Shown here: positions 1 through 7,316 of the stretch, one piece after another
Layout of the letters: every line of letters begins with the position of its first letter
Position numbering within the stretch: position 1 is the first letter of the stretch
Source of the DNA: an uncultured Lachnospiraceae bacterium
GTDB taxonomy: Bacteria > Bacillota > Clostridia > Lachnospirales > Lachnospiraceae
Assembly: GCA_934320895.1 (NCBI GenBank)
Contig: CAKRFY010000026.1
Span: 1 to 40,584 of the forward strand
Reading direction: 5' to 3'
Length of the DNA stretch: 40,584 bases
Notes under the pieces: model-generated
The model's database searches: none
What the model was told of the DNA's origin: nothing
What the model saw: only the letters and a program-made list of their open reading frames with translations
Program-made: the position numbers and the translations under genes

Positions 1-70
1 TCTGTTGGTCAAGCGGCTAAGACGTCGCCCTCTCACGGCGAAAACAGGGGTTCGATTCCCCTACAGACTG
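1..70 (+). tRNA. tRNA-Glu (CTC), 5' end cut by window edge
   Basis: The window opens inside a tRNA. The acceptor half TCTGT pairs with ACAGA at 63-67. A D-arm follows, then an anticodon stem TCGCC/GGCGA enclosing loop CTCTCAC, which gives anticodon CTC (Glu, GAG codons), and a T-arm containing GGTTCGATTCC. About two 5' bases lie outside the window. The discriminator is G at 70 and CCA is not encoded. The fold and loop are read directly; the Glu assignment follows from the anticodon. Confidence 0.93.
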
Positions 71-95
71 CTCTGATGAAAATCAGCCCAACCCG

Positions 96-133
96 AAAAA
101 ACTTGTGAGTCGTTTATGGCTTGCAGGTTTTTT
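96..133 (+). terminator. Rho-independent terminator after tRNA-Glu
   Basis: Arms at 96-109 (AAAAAACTTGTGAG) and 120-133 (CTTGCAGGTTTTTT) pair with three G-U wobbles and end in a T run. It sits between the tRNA and proS and would end the tRNA transcript. Confidence 0.6.
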
Positions 134-210
134 GTTATTATGACAAAAATTTTGGGGTACATGGGAGTTGAAGTGGTTCTGCCTACTTTGTTCTATGGAG
201 GAATAATAAA

Positions 211-1950
211 ATGAAAGTATCAAAATTAGTTGGATTAAGATTTAAAGAAAAACCTGCCGATTGTGTTATCGACAGTCATGCACTTATGGTGCGTGGAGGA
301 TATATGAAATATGTCGGAAATGGAATATATTCTGAGTTTCCTACTCTTAGAAGAGTAACAGCAAAGATTGAAAAGATCATTCGTGAAGAGATGAATGCTA
401 TAGATGGTCAGGAAGTATTGTTTCCTGTTGTTATGCCGGCTGAGCTCTGGGAAGAGTCAGGAAGATATGAAAGCGTTGGAAATGAACTTGTAAGACTTAA
501 AGATAGAAGTGGTTCAAAGCTTGTTCTTGGTATGACACATGAGGAAGCAGCAGTTCAGCTTGTTCGTGAATATGGTCAGTCATATAATAATTATCCGTTT
601 ATGATATATCAGATTCAGCGTAAATTCAGAGATGAGGCAAGACCTAGAGCGGGAATGATTCGTGTACGTGAGTTTACTATGAAAGATGCGTATTCATTCC
701 ATACATCTCAGGAGGATCTTGAAAAATACTATGATGTATGTTACAAGGCGTACAATAGGATTTTCCAGAAAGCCGGAGTACCTGAGGTTGTTACAGTTGC
801 ATCAGATTCAGGTATGATGGGTGGAAGTGTATCACATGAATATATGCTTCTCACACCTGTAGGAGAAGATTCTATCGTTACATGTACAGAATGTGATTAC
901 AGAGCAAACATGGAAGCTGCTGAGAATATCATGCCTGATGAAAAGATTGGCACTATTTCAGAGTTAGAGTGCATCGAGACACCTGACTGTAAGACTATTG
1001 AGGATGTATGCGAATATCTTCACAGCTCAGTAGAAACATCATGCAAGGCGGTTGTATATCAGAGAAACGCAGATGATACATTCGTTGTTGCATTTGTGCG
1101 TGGAGATTATGAAGTAAATGAAACTAAGCTTCGCAATCTTGTAGGAGAGGATATTCATGCAGCGCAGATAAATGCGGATGATCCGCTTGTTGCGGGATAT
1201 ATCGGACCATATGACATTTCAAAGGATGTTACGGTATATATCGATTCTTCACTTAAAGGCGTTGAAGGAATGGTCGCAGGAGCAAACAAAGAAGGATATC
1301 ATTACAAAGGATTTAATCTTGAAAGAGATCTCGGTGAAGTTGAGTATGTTGATATAGCGAAGGTTAAAGAGGGTGGCATCTGTCCATGCTGTAAAAAACA
1401 TTCTATCAGTATCAAGCGTGGTATCGAGGTTGGAAATATTTTCCAGCTTGGCACAAAATATACAAAATCAATGAATATGACATATACTGATGAAAACGGT
1501 GAAACAAAAAATCCTATTATGGGATGTTATGGAATCGGTGTAGGAAGACTTGCAGCATCAGTATGTGAGGCAAAACACGATGAATACGGTCCTATCTGGC
1601 CTATCTCTATCGCTCCTTGGGAAGTTGAAGTATGTTGCCTGCGTGTTGATGATGAGCAGACAAAGGAAGTTGCAGATAAACTTTATAAAGATTTACAGTC
1701 AGCTTCAGTAGAGACTCTTTATGATGATAGAAATGTCCGTCCGGGAGCAATGTTCTCAGATGCCGATCTTCTTGGAGCACCTATAAGAGTTGTAGTAAGC
1801 CCAAGAAACCTTAAAGAATCATGTGTTGAGATTACTACAAGAGACAAGTCTGTAAAAGAAATGATTCCTGTTGAAGAGGCATTTGAATATATAAAAGGTC
1901 TTAAGGAAAAGATGTTTGCAGACATTAATGCAAAGGTTGAAGATTATTAA
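211..1950 (+). CDS. proS: Prolyl-tRNA synthetase, bacterial type with editing insertion
   Basis: Class II aminoacyl-tRNA synthetase that charges tRNA-Pro with proline in the cytoplasm. At 579 aa it matches the bacterial-type family. Visible class II signatures are GMTHEE near residues 107-112, motif 2 FRDEARPR at 139-146 followed by the REF-x-MKDAY segment to about 161, and the motif 3 region GCYGIGVGRLAAS in the last third. The stretch between motifs 2 and 3 (about 225-400) is long enough to be the INS domain that edits Ala-tRNA-Pro. The C-terminal anticodon-binding domain follows. The ATG at 211 has a GGAGG site about 10 nt upstream. It appears monocistronic, with terminators on both sides. 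Confidence 0.97.
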   Translation: MKVSKLVGLRFKEKPADCVIDSHALMVRGGYMKYVGNGIYSEFPTLRRVTAKIEKIIREEMNAIDGQEVLFPVVMPAELWEESGRYESVGNELVRLKDRSGSKLVLGMTHEEAAVQLVREYGQSYNNYPFMIYQIQRKFRDEARPRAGMIRVREFTMKDAYSFHTSQEDLEKYYDVCYKAYNRIFQKAGVPEVVTVASDSGMMGGSVSHEYMLLTPVGEDSIVTCTECDYRANMEAAENIMPDEKIGTISELECIETPDCKTIEDVCEYLHSSVETSCKAVVYQRNADDTFVVAFVRGDYEVNETKLRNLVGEDIHAAQINADDPLVAGYIGPYDISKDVTVYIDSSLKGVEGMVAGANKEGYHYKGFNLERDLGEVEYVDIAKVKEGGICPCCKKHSISIKRGIEVGNIFQLGTKYTKSMNMTYTDENGETKNPIMGCYGIGVGRLAASVCEAKHDEYGPIWPISIAPWEVEVCCLRVDDEQTKEVADKLYKDLQSASVETLYDDRNVRPGAMFSDADLLGAPIRVVVSPRNLKESCVEITTRDKSVKEMIPVEEAFEYIKGLKEKMFADINAKVEDY

Positions 1951-2006
1951 TAACAGTTGGCTATTATTAGCTTAGGCGCATAAGATTTTAAAATTTATTT
2001 AAAGAT

Positions 2007-2056
2007 AAAAACGATGTATCTAATATTGTTAAGATTATTGGATACATCGTTTTTTT
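2007..2056 (+). terminator. Bidirectional terminator between convergent proS and the DUF6198-kinase gene
   Basis: Long inverted repeat: AAAACGATGTATC (2008-2020) pairs with GATACATCGTTTT (2041-2053), followed by further T residues; AATA/TATT extends the stem inward. A-rich 5' and T-rich 3' flanks allow termination in both directions, which fits the convergent neighbours. Confidence 0.85.
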
Positions 2057-2091
2057 GTAAACATACTTGCAAAGAAAAATACATTAATATT

Positions 2092-3396
2092 CTATAGCTG
2101 GAACTTTGTCTTAAATGCATTGATTATCAGCGTGGCTGTCTGTTCATATCCAAAATCACTTGAGCGTATCATCAGATTATAATTATCTGCTTTTGCCCAT
2201 TCTGTTTTAGTGAAATATTTACAGTGTACAGCCCTTTCATGGTTGACTTGTTTAACCTTGTGTTTGGCTTCCTTTAATGTCAGTTCTTCACGCTGCATTG
2301 TTTTGTTGATCTCGGCAGTTGTGTCGGCACTTATAAATATATGATATGCTTTTTTATAATCTTTTAATATGTAATTTGCAAGTCGTCCGACGATTATGCA
2401 TGAAGATGTTTTAGGAAGTTCTCTTATAATTTCTTTTTCTTTTTGATAGAGCTGGTCAACTTTAGGAAGGTCTGATTTGTCAACGGGTGTTGCGTACCAT
2501 TCAAAGAAATCATGGAGAATAGGATTTTTGAGGGACTGTTCATTTGCCTGAATAAATTCTGGAGTAAAACCACTTTTTTCGGCGGCAAGTTTAATGAGTT
2601 CAGAATCATAATATTTAAAGCCGAGTTCATTTGCGATAAGTTTTCCGATATCGCGTCCACCGCTTCCAAATTCTCTTGATATAGTGATAACATAGTTCTG
2701 TTTTTCAGTGTCTTTACTTGATTTTTCAGCAGAATCTGTGTCAGGAATCTTTCCGAGCAGGCGGTCACGCTTAGCACCGATGAGTTTGTTGATAAATCCA
2801 AGAACTGTACCGACTAAAATAGCGGCTACGACTGTTCCTATACCTACACTTCCAAGACTGTGAAGTGCGATGAGACATGTTATCATTGAGATAACTACCA
2901 TACTACAGTCGAAGCGTACTTTTACTTTTGAAAATTCCATTCCGGTTACATGAGAGACTGCTGACATTGCACCTTCTCCGGCAAGAGGGATAAGGTCGGC
3001 AGGCAGGTATAAAAAGATTCCAAAGGCGATAAGAACCGTACTTATAAGCATCATTGCTATACGGATAACATAATTGTCTGGTGTTGGAAGAAAAGTTACC
3101 AGATAGTTGCAAAATGTTGTAAAATATCCAAAAATTATACCAACTATTACCTGAAGCAGATTTACTGCTTTGAAATTTTTCCGAAGTAAGAGTATCTGGA
3201 GAATGACAAGCACGATATGAAATAATATCGTGGCTTTACCCATCTCTATGCCCCAGACACAGGTTATTGTATATGGTATTGAACTGACAGGAGATACACC
3301 AAGGTTAGACTTTACTGATAGTGCAACTCCGGCAGTCATTATAAAAAGACCGATAAAATACATCGGAATCCTGATATTCATATGTTTCTGTTTCAT
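2092..3396 (-). CDS. DUF6198/YczE-like membrane protein fused to a cytidylate-kinase-like domain
   Basis: A 434-aa two-part protein. Residues 1 to about 210 are hydrophobic with roughly five to six membrane segments and resemble the YczE/YitT-like integral membrane family (DUF6198), including the early motif SNLGVSPVSSIPY. Residues from about 235 onward are soluble and look like the cytidylate-kinase-like P-loop family, with ISREFGSGGRDIGK as the nucleotide-binding loop and a later IIVGRLANYIL segment. The fusion suggests a membrane-anchored nucleotide- or small-molecule-phosphorylating protein; the substrate is unknown. Its start codon overlaps the stop of the upstream MarR gene by 4 nt (ATGA), so the two are translationally coupled and probably co-regulated. 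Confidence 0.8.
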   Translation of the reverse strand: MKQKHMNIRIPMYFIGLFIMTAGVALSVKSNLGVSPVSSIPYTITCVWGIEMGKATILFHIVLVILQILLLRKNFKAVNLLQVIVGIIFGYFTTFCNYLVTFLPTPDNYVIRIAMMLISTVLIAFGIFLYLPADLIPLAGEGAMSAVSHVTGMEFSKVKVRFDCSMVVISMITCLIALHSLGSVGIGTVVAAILVGTVLGFINKLIGAKRDRLLGKIPDTDSAEKSSKDTEKQNYVITISREFGSGGRDIGKLIANELGFKYYDSELIKLAAEKSGFTPEFIQANEQSLKNPILHDFFEWYATPVDKSDLPKVDQLYQKEKEIIRELPKTSSCIIVGRLANYILKDYKKAYHIFISADTTAEINKTMQREELTLKEAKHKVKQVNHERAVHCKYFTKTEWAKADNYNLMIRSSDFGYEQTATLIINAFKTKFQL

Positions 3397-3833
3397 TTTG
3401 AGGTTCCTTCCTTTCTTATTTCTGAAAGATTATCATAGAGTTTTTCGAGAAGATAAATAAGCTGTTCTTTTTCTTCATCGGTAAATGTTTTTAATGCGAG
3501 ATTTTCAATTGTAGCAAATTCTTTTTCAAGACGTTCTACATATTTTTGACCAAGTTTTGTAAGATGAACATTTAAAAATTTTCTGTTTTGGGCACAGATG
3601 CTTCTTTTGATATATCCTTTATTTTCCATGCCATTTAATATTGTCGTAAGAGATGCCGGTTCTATGTGGCAGTTTATGGCAATATCTTTTTGTACGGCGC
3701 CATCATGGTTTTTGAGATAATCGAGAACTTTTGGCTGTCCGGGAGTAAGCCCGGTATCTTTTACACTTGCGATAAGTGATTTTTGGATCATCAGATGGTC
3801 TGTCATAAGAAGATAGTGGAGAGATTCGCTCAT
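3393..3833 (-). CDS. MarR-family transcriptional regulator
   Basis: A 146-aa winged-helix regulator. The N-terminal helices lead to a MarR-type DNA-binding core: TPGQPKVLDYL, then QKDIAINCHIEPASLTTILNG as the recognition region, then a GYIKRSICAQNRK wing. A C-terminal dimerisation helix pair ends in ...LIYLLEKLYDNL. It is the first gene of a two-gene minus-strand operon with the membrane-kinase fusion. The three-box TTAG-N4-CTAA operator about 150 nt upstream is the likely site of autoregulation. The ligand is unknown. Confidence 0.9.
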   Translation of the reverse strand: MSESLHYLLMTDHLMIQKSLIASVKDTGLTPGQPKVLDYLKNHDGAVQKDIAINCHIEPASLTTILNGMENKGYIKRSICAQNRKFLNVHLTKLGQKYVERLEKEFATIENLALKTFTDEEKEQLIYLLEKLYDNLSEIRKEGTSK

Positions 3834-3979
3834 GGTCGTTTGTCCTTTCAGTGTTAAAATTTAGCCTTTATATTTTTTGTGTGTTTATATACAGGCTTAG
3901 TTAATGGTGTTTGTTTGCAGAACCGTTTGTGCCACATTGCTGTAAATAATGATAGATAGTTCTGCGAAAAAGGTATATG

Positions 3980-4029
3980 ATACTTAGAATACTAATAGTT
4001 AGAAAACTAATTATTAGTATTCTAAGTAT
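3980..4029. promoter_or_regulatory. Triple palindromic operator, probably for the MarR protein
   Basis: A 50-bp inverted repeat with 18-bp perfect arms (3980-3997 and 4012-4029). Inside it are three copies of TTAG-N4-CTAA, beginning at 3984, 3999 and 4014, so exactly 15 bp apart. There is no T tract, which argues against a terminator. It lies upstream of the divergent MarR operon. The repeat and its spacing are seen; the assignment to MarR is inferred from position and from MarR preference for A/T-rich palindromes. Confidence 0.75.
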
Positions 4030-4128
4030 GTATTATGAGTGAAGAAAATAAAAATGTCAAGTCAGATGTTGTGAGGTTGTTGCACAGCACAAAAATAAAT
4101 AATATAATAAAAAGATGAAATACGAAAA

Positions 4129-4157
4129 GTCAGGCGGATATTCGCAATCCACTTGAC
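4129..4157 (-). repeat. Dispersed intergenic hairpin repeat, copy 1 (short form)
   Basis: Read on the minus strand it starts GTCAAGTGGATTGCGAAT and ends ATCCGCCTGAC, a near-perfect hairpin with loop TGCGA(AT). Compared with copies 2, 4 and 5 it lacks the internal CAGAGCGG. The rest of the 3834-4183 gap holds only this repeat and the triple operator. Confidence 0.8.
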
Positions 4158-4183
4158 ATGGATAGTAAAGGAAGATGATAGAA

Positions 4184-4630
4184 ATGCGTTTTGTAATTCA
4201 AAGAGTGACAAATTCAAAAGTGACGATCAACAATGAAATAAGAGGCGAGATAGGAAAAGGTTTTATGGTTCTTATAGGTGTCGGAGAGGGGGATACAGTA
4301 GAAATTGCAGATAAAATGATCCGCAAAATGATAAATCTGCGTATTTTTGAAGATGAGAATGGTAAGACAAATCTTGGTCTGAAAGATGTGGGTGGCAGTC
4401 TGTTACTTATCTCTCAGTTTACTTTGTATGCTGACTGTAAGAGAGGAAACAGACCATCATTTGTTAAAGCAGGCGCACCTGACATGGCTGAATCTTTGTA
4501 TGAATATATAATATCAAAATGCAAAGAGGAAATTGAAGTCGTAGAGCAGGGAGAGTTTGGGGCAGATATGAAAGTCGAACTTTTAAATGACGGGCCTTTT
4601 ACTGTATTGCTGGATAGTGATGATTTGTAA
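4184..4630 (+). CDS. dtd: D-aminoacyl-tRNA deacylase
   Basis: Hydrolyses D-amino acids (for example D-Tyr) from mischarged tRNA. The start at 4184 gives the family-typical N-terminus MRFVIQRV and puts AGGAAG at good spacing; an upstream ATG at 4175 lies too close to that site. Family signatures are SQFTLYAD near the middle and GNRPSF-x-KAG downstream, which form the active-site pocket together with the C-terminal NDGPFT. The 148-aa length is normal. It is followed directly by repeat copy 2. Confidence 0.96.
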   Translation: MRFVIQRVTNSKVTINNEIRGEIGKGFMVLIGVGEGDTVEIADKMIRKMINLRIFEDENGKTNLGLKDVGGSLLLISQFTLYADCKRGNRPSFVKAGAPDMAESLYEYIISKCKEEIEVVEQGEFGADMKVELLNDGPFTVLLDSDDL

Positions 4631-4640
4631 TAGTATTATG

Positions 4641-4678
4641 GGCAAGTGGCAGAGCGGATTGCGAATGCCCGCTTGACT
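4641..4678 (+). repeat. Dispersed intergenic hairpin repeat, copy 2 (full length)
   Basis: 38 nt: GGCAAGTGGCAGAGCGG, then ATTGCGAATGCCCGCTTGAC. CAAGTGG can pair with CCGCTTG. The upstream flank TAGTATTATG is also shared with copy 3. It lies just after the dtd stop codon. Confidence 0.85.
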
Positions 4679-4736
4679 GTAAAAATTTCTATCTGTAGTT
4701 ACTAATACAAAAAATAAGAAATGGAGAACTAACATT

Positions 4737-5261
4737 ATGAAGATTGTAATTGTAAACGGAAGTCCAAGAAAAGGTAACACAAACGCAGCGATTGAAGCAT
4801 TTGTTTCAGGAGCTGAAAAAAATAATGATATTGAGATAATCAAAGCTGATAAATTAAATATAAGCGGCTGTAAAGGCTGTGGCGTCTGTCAATGCACAAA
4901 AGGCTGTGTGGCAAAAGATGATACAAATGAAACGATTGATAAACTGGTCGGTGCGGATATGATAGTATTCGCCACACCTGTTTATTGGTGGGGGATGACA
5001 GCTCAATTAAAACTGGTCATCGATAAGTGTTATTGTAAAGGTGTGCAGTTGAAGGGAAAAGATGTAGGATTTATAGTAATAGGCGGGGCTCCGACAGATA
5101 ATGTACAGTATGAACTTATTAACAAGCAGTTTGAGTGTATGGCCCAATATTTAAACTGGAATATAAAATTTAGCAAAAAATATTCAGCAAACGCTGTGAA
5201 TGACCTGGCAGATAATAGTGAAGTTATTTCTGGATTAAAAGAGGAGGGCAGTAGAATCTAA
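4737..5261 (+). CDS. Flavodoxin-fold NAD(P)H-dependent reductase, iron-sulfur flavoprotein type
   Basis: A 174-aa NADPH-dependent FMN reductase/flavodoxin-like protein. The FMN phosphate loop is NGSPRKGNTNAAI (7-19). A cysteine cluster follows with C45, C48, C51, C53 and C57 (GCKGCGVCQCTKGC), as in Isf-type iron-sulfur flavoproteins that bind a 4Fe-4S cluster. ATPVYWWGMTAQLK is the second flavin-binding segment. It is probably cytoplasmic and moves electrons between FMN, the cluster and an unknown partner. Only 3 nt separate it from the following maf gene, so the two form an operon. Confidence 0.85.
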   Translation: MKIVIVNGSPRKGNTNAAIEAFVSGAEKNNDIEIIKADKLNISGCKGCGVCQCTKGCVAKDDTNETIDKLVGADMIVFATPVYWWGMTAQLKLVIDKCYCKGVQLKGKDVGFIVIGGAPTDNVQYELINKQFECMAQYLNWNIKFSKKYSANAVNDLADNSEVISGLKEEGSRI

Positions 5262-5264
5262 AAA

Positions 5265-5906
5265 ATGGATAAATATATGTATAGATTAGTGCTTGCATCA
5301 CAATCTCCCAGAAGACGAGAGCTATTAAGTATACTTGGAATAGATTTTGATATTATAGTGTCAAATTGCGAGGAAATAATTACAAGCAGTGAACCAGGAC
5401 AGGTTACAATGGAACTTGCAGAACAAAAGGCTATGGCTGTTGCAGACGAATTAAAAACAGAGTATTTTTCGGGTGAAGATAATGCAGATTCAGACAAAAG
5501 ACCTGTCGTTGTAATAGGTGCGGATACAGTCGTCGCAGTAGACGGTGAGATACTTGGAAAGCCTAAAGACAAAGACGAAGCAAGAAGAATGATAAGTAAG
5601 CTATCAGGAAAAAGTCATCAGGTCTTTACGGGAGTGGCACTTGTTACTGTAAAAAATGGTGAGATTTCATGTGAAGATCTGTTTGCTGAGAAGACAGAAG
5701 TTGAAGTTGCAGAAATGAGTGAACAGGAGATAGAAACATATATCAGCACTGATGAGCCTTATGACAAAGCAGGTGGTTATGGAATTCAGGGCATTTTTGG
5801 AAAGTTTGTAAGTGGTATAAAAGGAGACTATAACAATGTTGTTGGATTGCCAGTTCACAGGCTGTATGATTCGTTGAGGAGAAATAAAGGCACAGGTATT
5901 GTTTGA
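5265..5906 (+). CDS. maf: Maf-family nucleotide pyrophosphatase
   Basis: Hydrolyses non-canonical or UTP/dTTP-type nucleotides to monophosphates (house-cleaning; YhdE-like). The hallmark LASQSPRRRELL lies at residues 10-21, followed by GADTVVAVDGEILGKPKD and the GKSHQVFTGVAL segment; DKAGGYGIQG lies in the C-terminal third. At 213 aa it is slightly longer than usual because of an acidic insertion around 70-80 (EDNADSDKRP). The start at 5265 has a GGAGGG site about 16 nt upstream; the next ATG at 5277 would be further from it. Confidence 0.93.
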   Translation: MDKYMYRLVLASQSPRRRELLSILGIDFDIIVSNCEEIITSSEPGQVTMELAEQKAMAVADELKTEYFSGEDNADSDKRPVVVIGADTVVAVDGEILGKPKDKDEARRMISKLSGKSHQVFTGVALVTVKNGEISCEDLFAEKTEVEVAEMSEQEIETYISTDEPYDKAGGYGIQGIFGKFVSGIKGDYNNVVGLPVHRLYDSLRRNKGTGIV

Positions 5907-5939
5907 CTCCTGGATGCATGAATACTTTAGATGAAATAA

Positions 5940-6128
5940 TGTTTTGTTAGAGAAGGAGACGATGCTCTTAGGATATTTCTTAGATCAAAAACACATGAAA
6001 TGTTAGTGGACAATGAAATGAAAATATGGTATTTTAGTCCATTGGCGGTATTTGATATGTGGGAAAATGAAGAAGCGACAGGAGATCCGGGAAATTCTCT
6101 CTATTTGCGAGGTGATGAAATTGAATAA
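5940..6128 (+). pseudogene. C-terminal remnant of an unrecognised gene
   Basis: An open stretch of about 62 codons following an in-frame TAA at 5937, with no good start, encoding ...MKIWYFSPLAVFDMWENEE and then ...NSLYLRGDEIE. Its stop overlaps the start of the DUF3791 gene, as in a coupled operon, so it looks like the surviving tail of that gene's upstream partner. I do not recognise the family. Confidence 0.4.
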
Positions 6129-6330
6129 AGAGTTTAGATTTTTTACATTCTTGCTTGAAAGCTATGCTCGAGAAAAAAATATGTCTGCATCAGATGTTTT
6201 AAAAATATTGGATGAAAAAAATCTAACAGATTTTGTTTTCAATATGTATGAAATATATCATGTTGAGGCGATAGAAAATGCATATATGGACATTGATAGC
6301 CTTATTAAAACTGGAAAAACGGCATGGTAG
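6115..6330 (+). CDS. DUF3791-like small protein
   Basis: 71 aa starting MKLNKEFRFFTFLLESYARE. The pattern of an aromatic-rich helix, YAREKNMSASDVLKIL and a C-terminal MYEIYHVEAIENAYMDID resembles DUF3791, a small family often found beside DUF3990 proteins in toxin-antitoxin-like modules. The ATG at 6115 with GCGAGG just upstream is preferred over an earlier in-frame ATG at 6052, which would lie inside the neighbouring remnant. Its partners on both sides look decayed, so it may be non-functional. Confidence 0.6.
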   Translation: MKLNKEFRFFTFLLESYAREKNMSASDVLKILDEKNLTDFVFNMYEIYHVEAIENAYMDIDSLIKTGKTAW

Positions 6331-6334
6331 ATAA

Positions 6335-6505
6335 TATGACAATACAAAACTTGCAGGAAACGAAGTGCCAAATTTTAAGGCAATGAATGAAGCTGCGGTA
6401 GCATTGGCAGATAGAGAAAACAGGAAAAAATTTGTTAAAGACTGTATGGTTGTCATTGAGAGAATACTTAACCGGATTTGCATAAAAGATAAAAATTATA
6501 AATAG
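6335..6505 (+). pseudogene. Small remnant downstream of the DUF3791 gene
   Basis: 56 open codons after an in-frame TAA at 6332, without an early ATG, encoding ...NEVPNFKAMNEAAVALADR and ...KKFVKDCMVVIERIL. The helical, coding-like sequence suggests the C-terminal end of a lost gene. The family is not recognised; an internal ATG at 6383 leaves only a short peptide. Confidence 0.35.
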
Positions 6506-6534
6506 CTTATATAATGTATTATAATAGTGTTATG

Positions 6535-6572
6535 AGCAGGCAATAGAGTTCATTACGAATATCTGCCTGACT
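6535..6572 (+). repeat. Dispersed intergenic hairpin repeat, copy 3 (diverged)
   Basis: AGCAGGCAATAGAGTTCATT followed by ACGAATATCTGCCTGACT. Several bases differ from copies 2, 4 and 5, but the paired ends (AGCAGGCA/TGCCTG) have changed in a compensatory way (CAAG/CTTG becomes CAGG/CCTG). Confidence 0.7.
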
Positions 6573-6639
6573 TTATATCGTTTTTTACAATACAACAAAA
6601 TATTTTAATGATAAAGTCTAATCAGTAAATGATTAAGAC

Positions 6640-6677
6640 AAAGGCGTCTGTTAGAGATAACAGGCGTCTTTTATTTT
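6640..6677 (+). terminator. Rho-independent terminator
   Basis: AAAGGCGTCTGTTA (6640-6653), loop GAGA, then TAACAGGCGTCTTT (6658-6671), with two G-U pairs and a T-rich tail. It separates the decayed DUF3791 region from the oxidoreductase cluster. Confidence 0.75.
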
Positions 6678-6789
6678 TCTTATATAAATGGCATATAGGT
6701 GTTCTTTATATAAGAGAAAGTTTTGAAATAGGATTTTTTTAAGAGCAGGAAGAAGAGTGGATTAAAGAGATTAAGGAGGTCTGATATAT

Positions 6790-7107
6790 ATGGAAAGAAT
6801 AGAAAATCATCCAATCTTAGGAGAGACACCTAAGCGTAAGAAAGTAACTTTTAGTTATGATGGAAAACTACTTGAGGGATATGAGGGAGAGCCTATTGCT
6901 ACGGCATTAAAGGCAGCAGGCGTTATGGCTCACAGATATACGGCAAAAAATCATGAGCCGAGAGGAATTTTCTGTGCAATAGGAAGATGTACTGACTGCG
7001 TAATGATAGTTGATGGAAAACCAAATATCAGAACATGTATTACACCTCTTGAAGCCGGAATGGTCGTGCAGACGCAGTATGGTGTTTCGGCAAAACCGTA
7101 TGCATGA
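6790..7107 (+). CDS. (2Fe-2S)-binding subunit, HcnA / proline-dehydrogenase type
   Basis: A 105-aa ferredoxin-like subunit (Fer2_4 type) with cluster ligands C62, C67, C70 and C83 in the order C-AIGR-C-TD-C...C. Such proteins carry electrons from the FAD subunits in HcnABC, octopine/nopaline oxidase, D-hydroxyproline dehydrogenase and dye-linked L-proline dehydrogenase complexes. The RBS AAGGAGGT is very strong. A 209-nt gap (7108-7316), in which I see nothing specific, separates it from the next gene of the complex. Confidence 0.88.
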   Translation: MERIENHPILGETPKRKKVTFSYDGKLLEGYEGEPIATALKAAGVMAHRYTAKNHEPRGIFCAIGRCTDCVMIVDGKPNIRTCITPLEAGMVVQTQYGVSAKPYA

Positions 7108-7316
7108 ATTATCAGTAGATTATTTGGATATTAGCAGGAATAAAGATGTTCATTGATATTACATATATAGATAAAAATAAAATTAGTGGCAAGAACATTT
7201 AAGTAAGAGTTGATAGTTGTTCCTGAGAAAAACAAATAGCGTTTATGCAGACATGAAATTGAGATTCTGAGTTTGGAATTGAATAAGAGGATTATTGTAA
7301 GAAAAGAGGTAGAGTT

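Noticed and set aside
4641..4678. Repeat as a real tRNA gene
   Set aside because: D-arm-like bases are present but no anticodon stem, T-arm or acceptor stem can be formed.
7108..7316. Riboswitch between the 2Fe-2S subunit and the FAD subunit
   Set aside because: No conserved riboswitch core or terminator-like hairpin was recognised in the gap.
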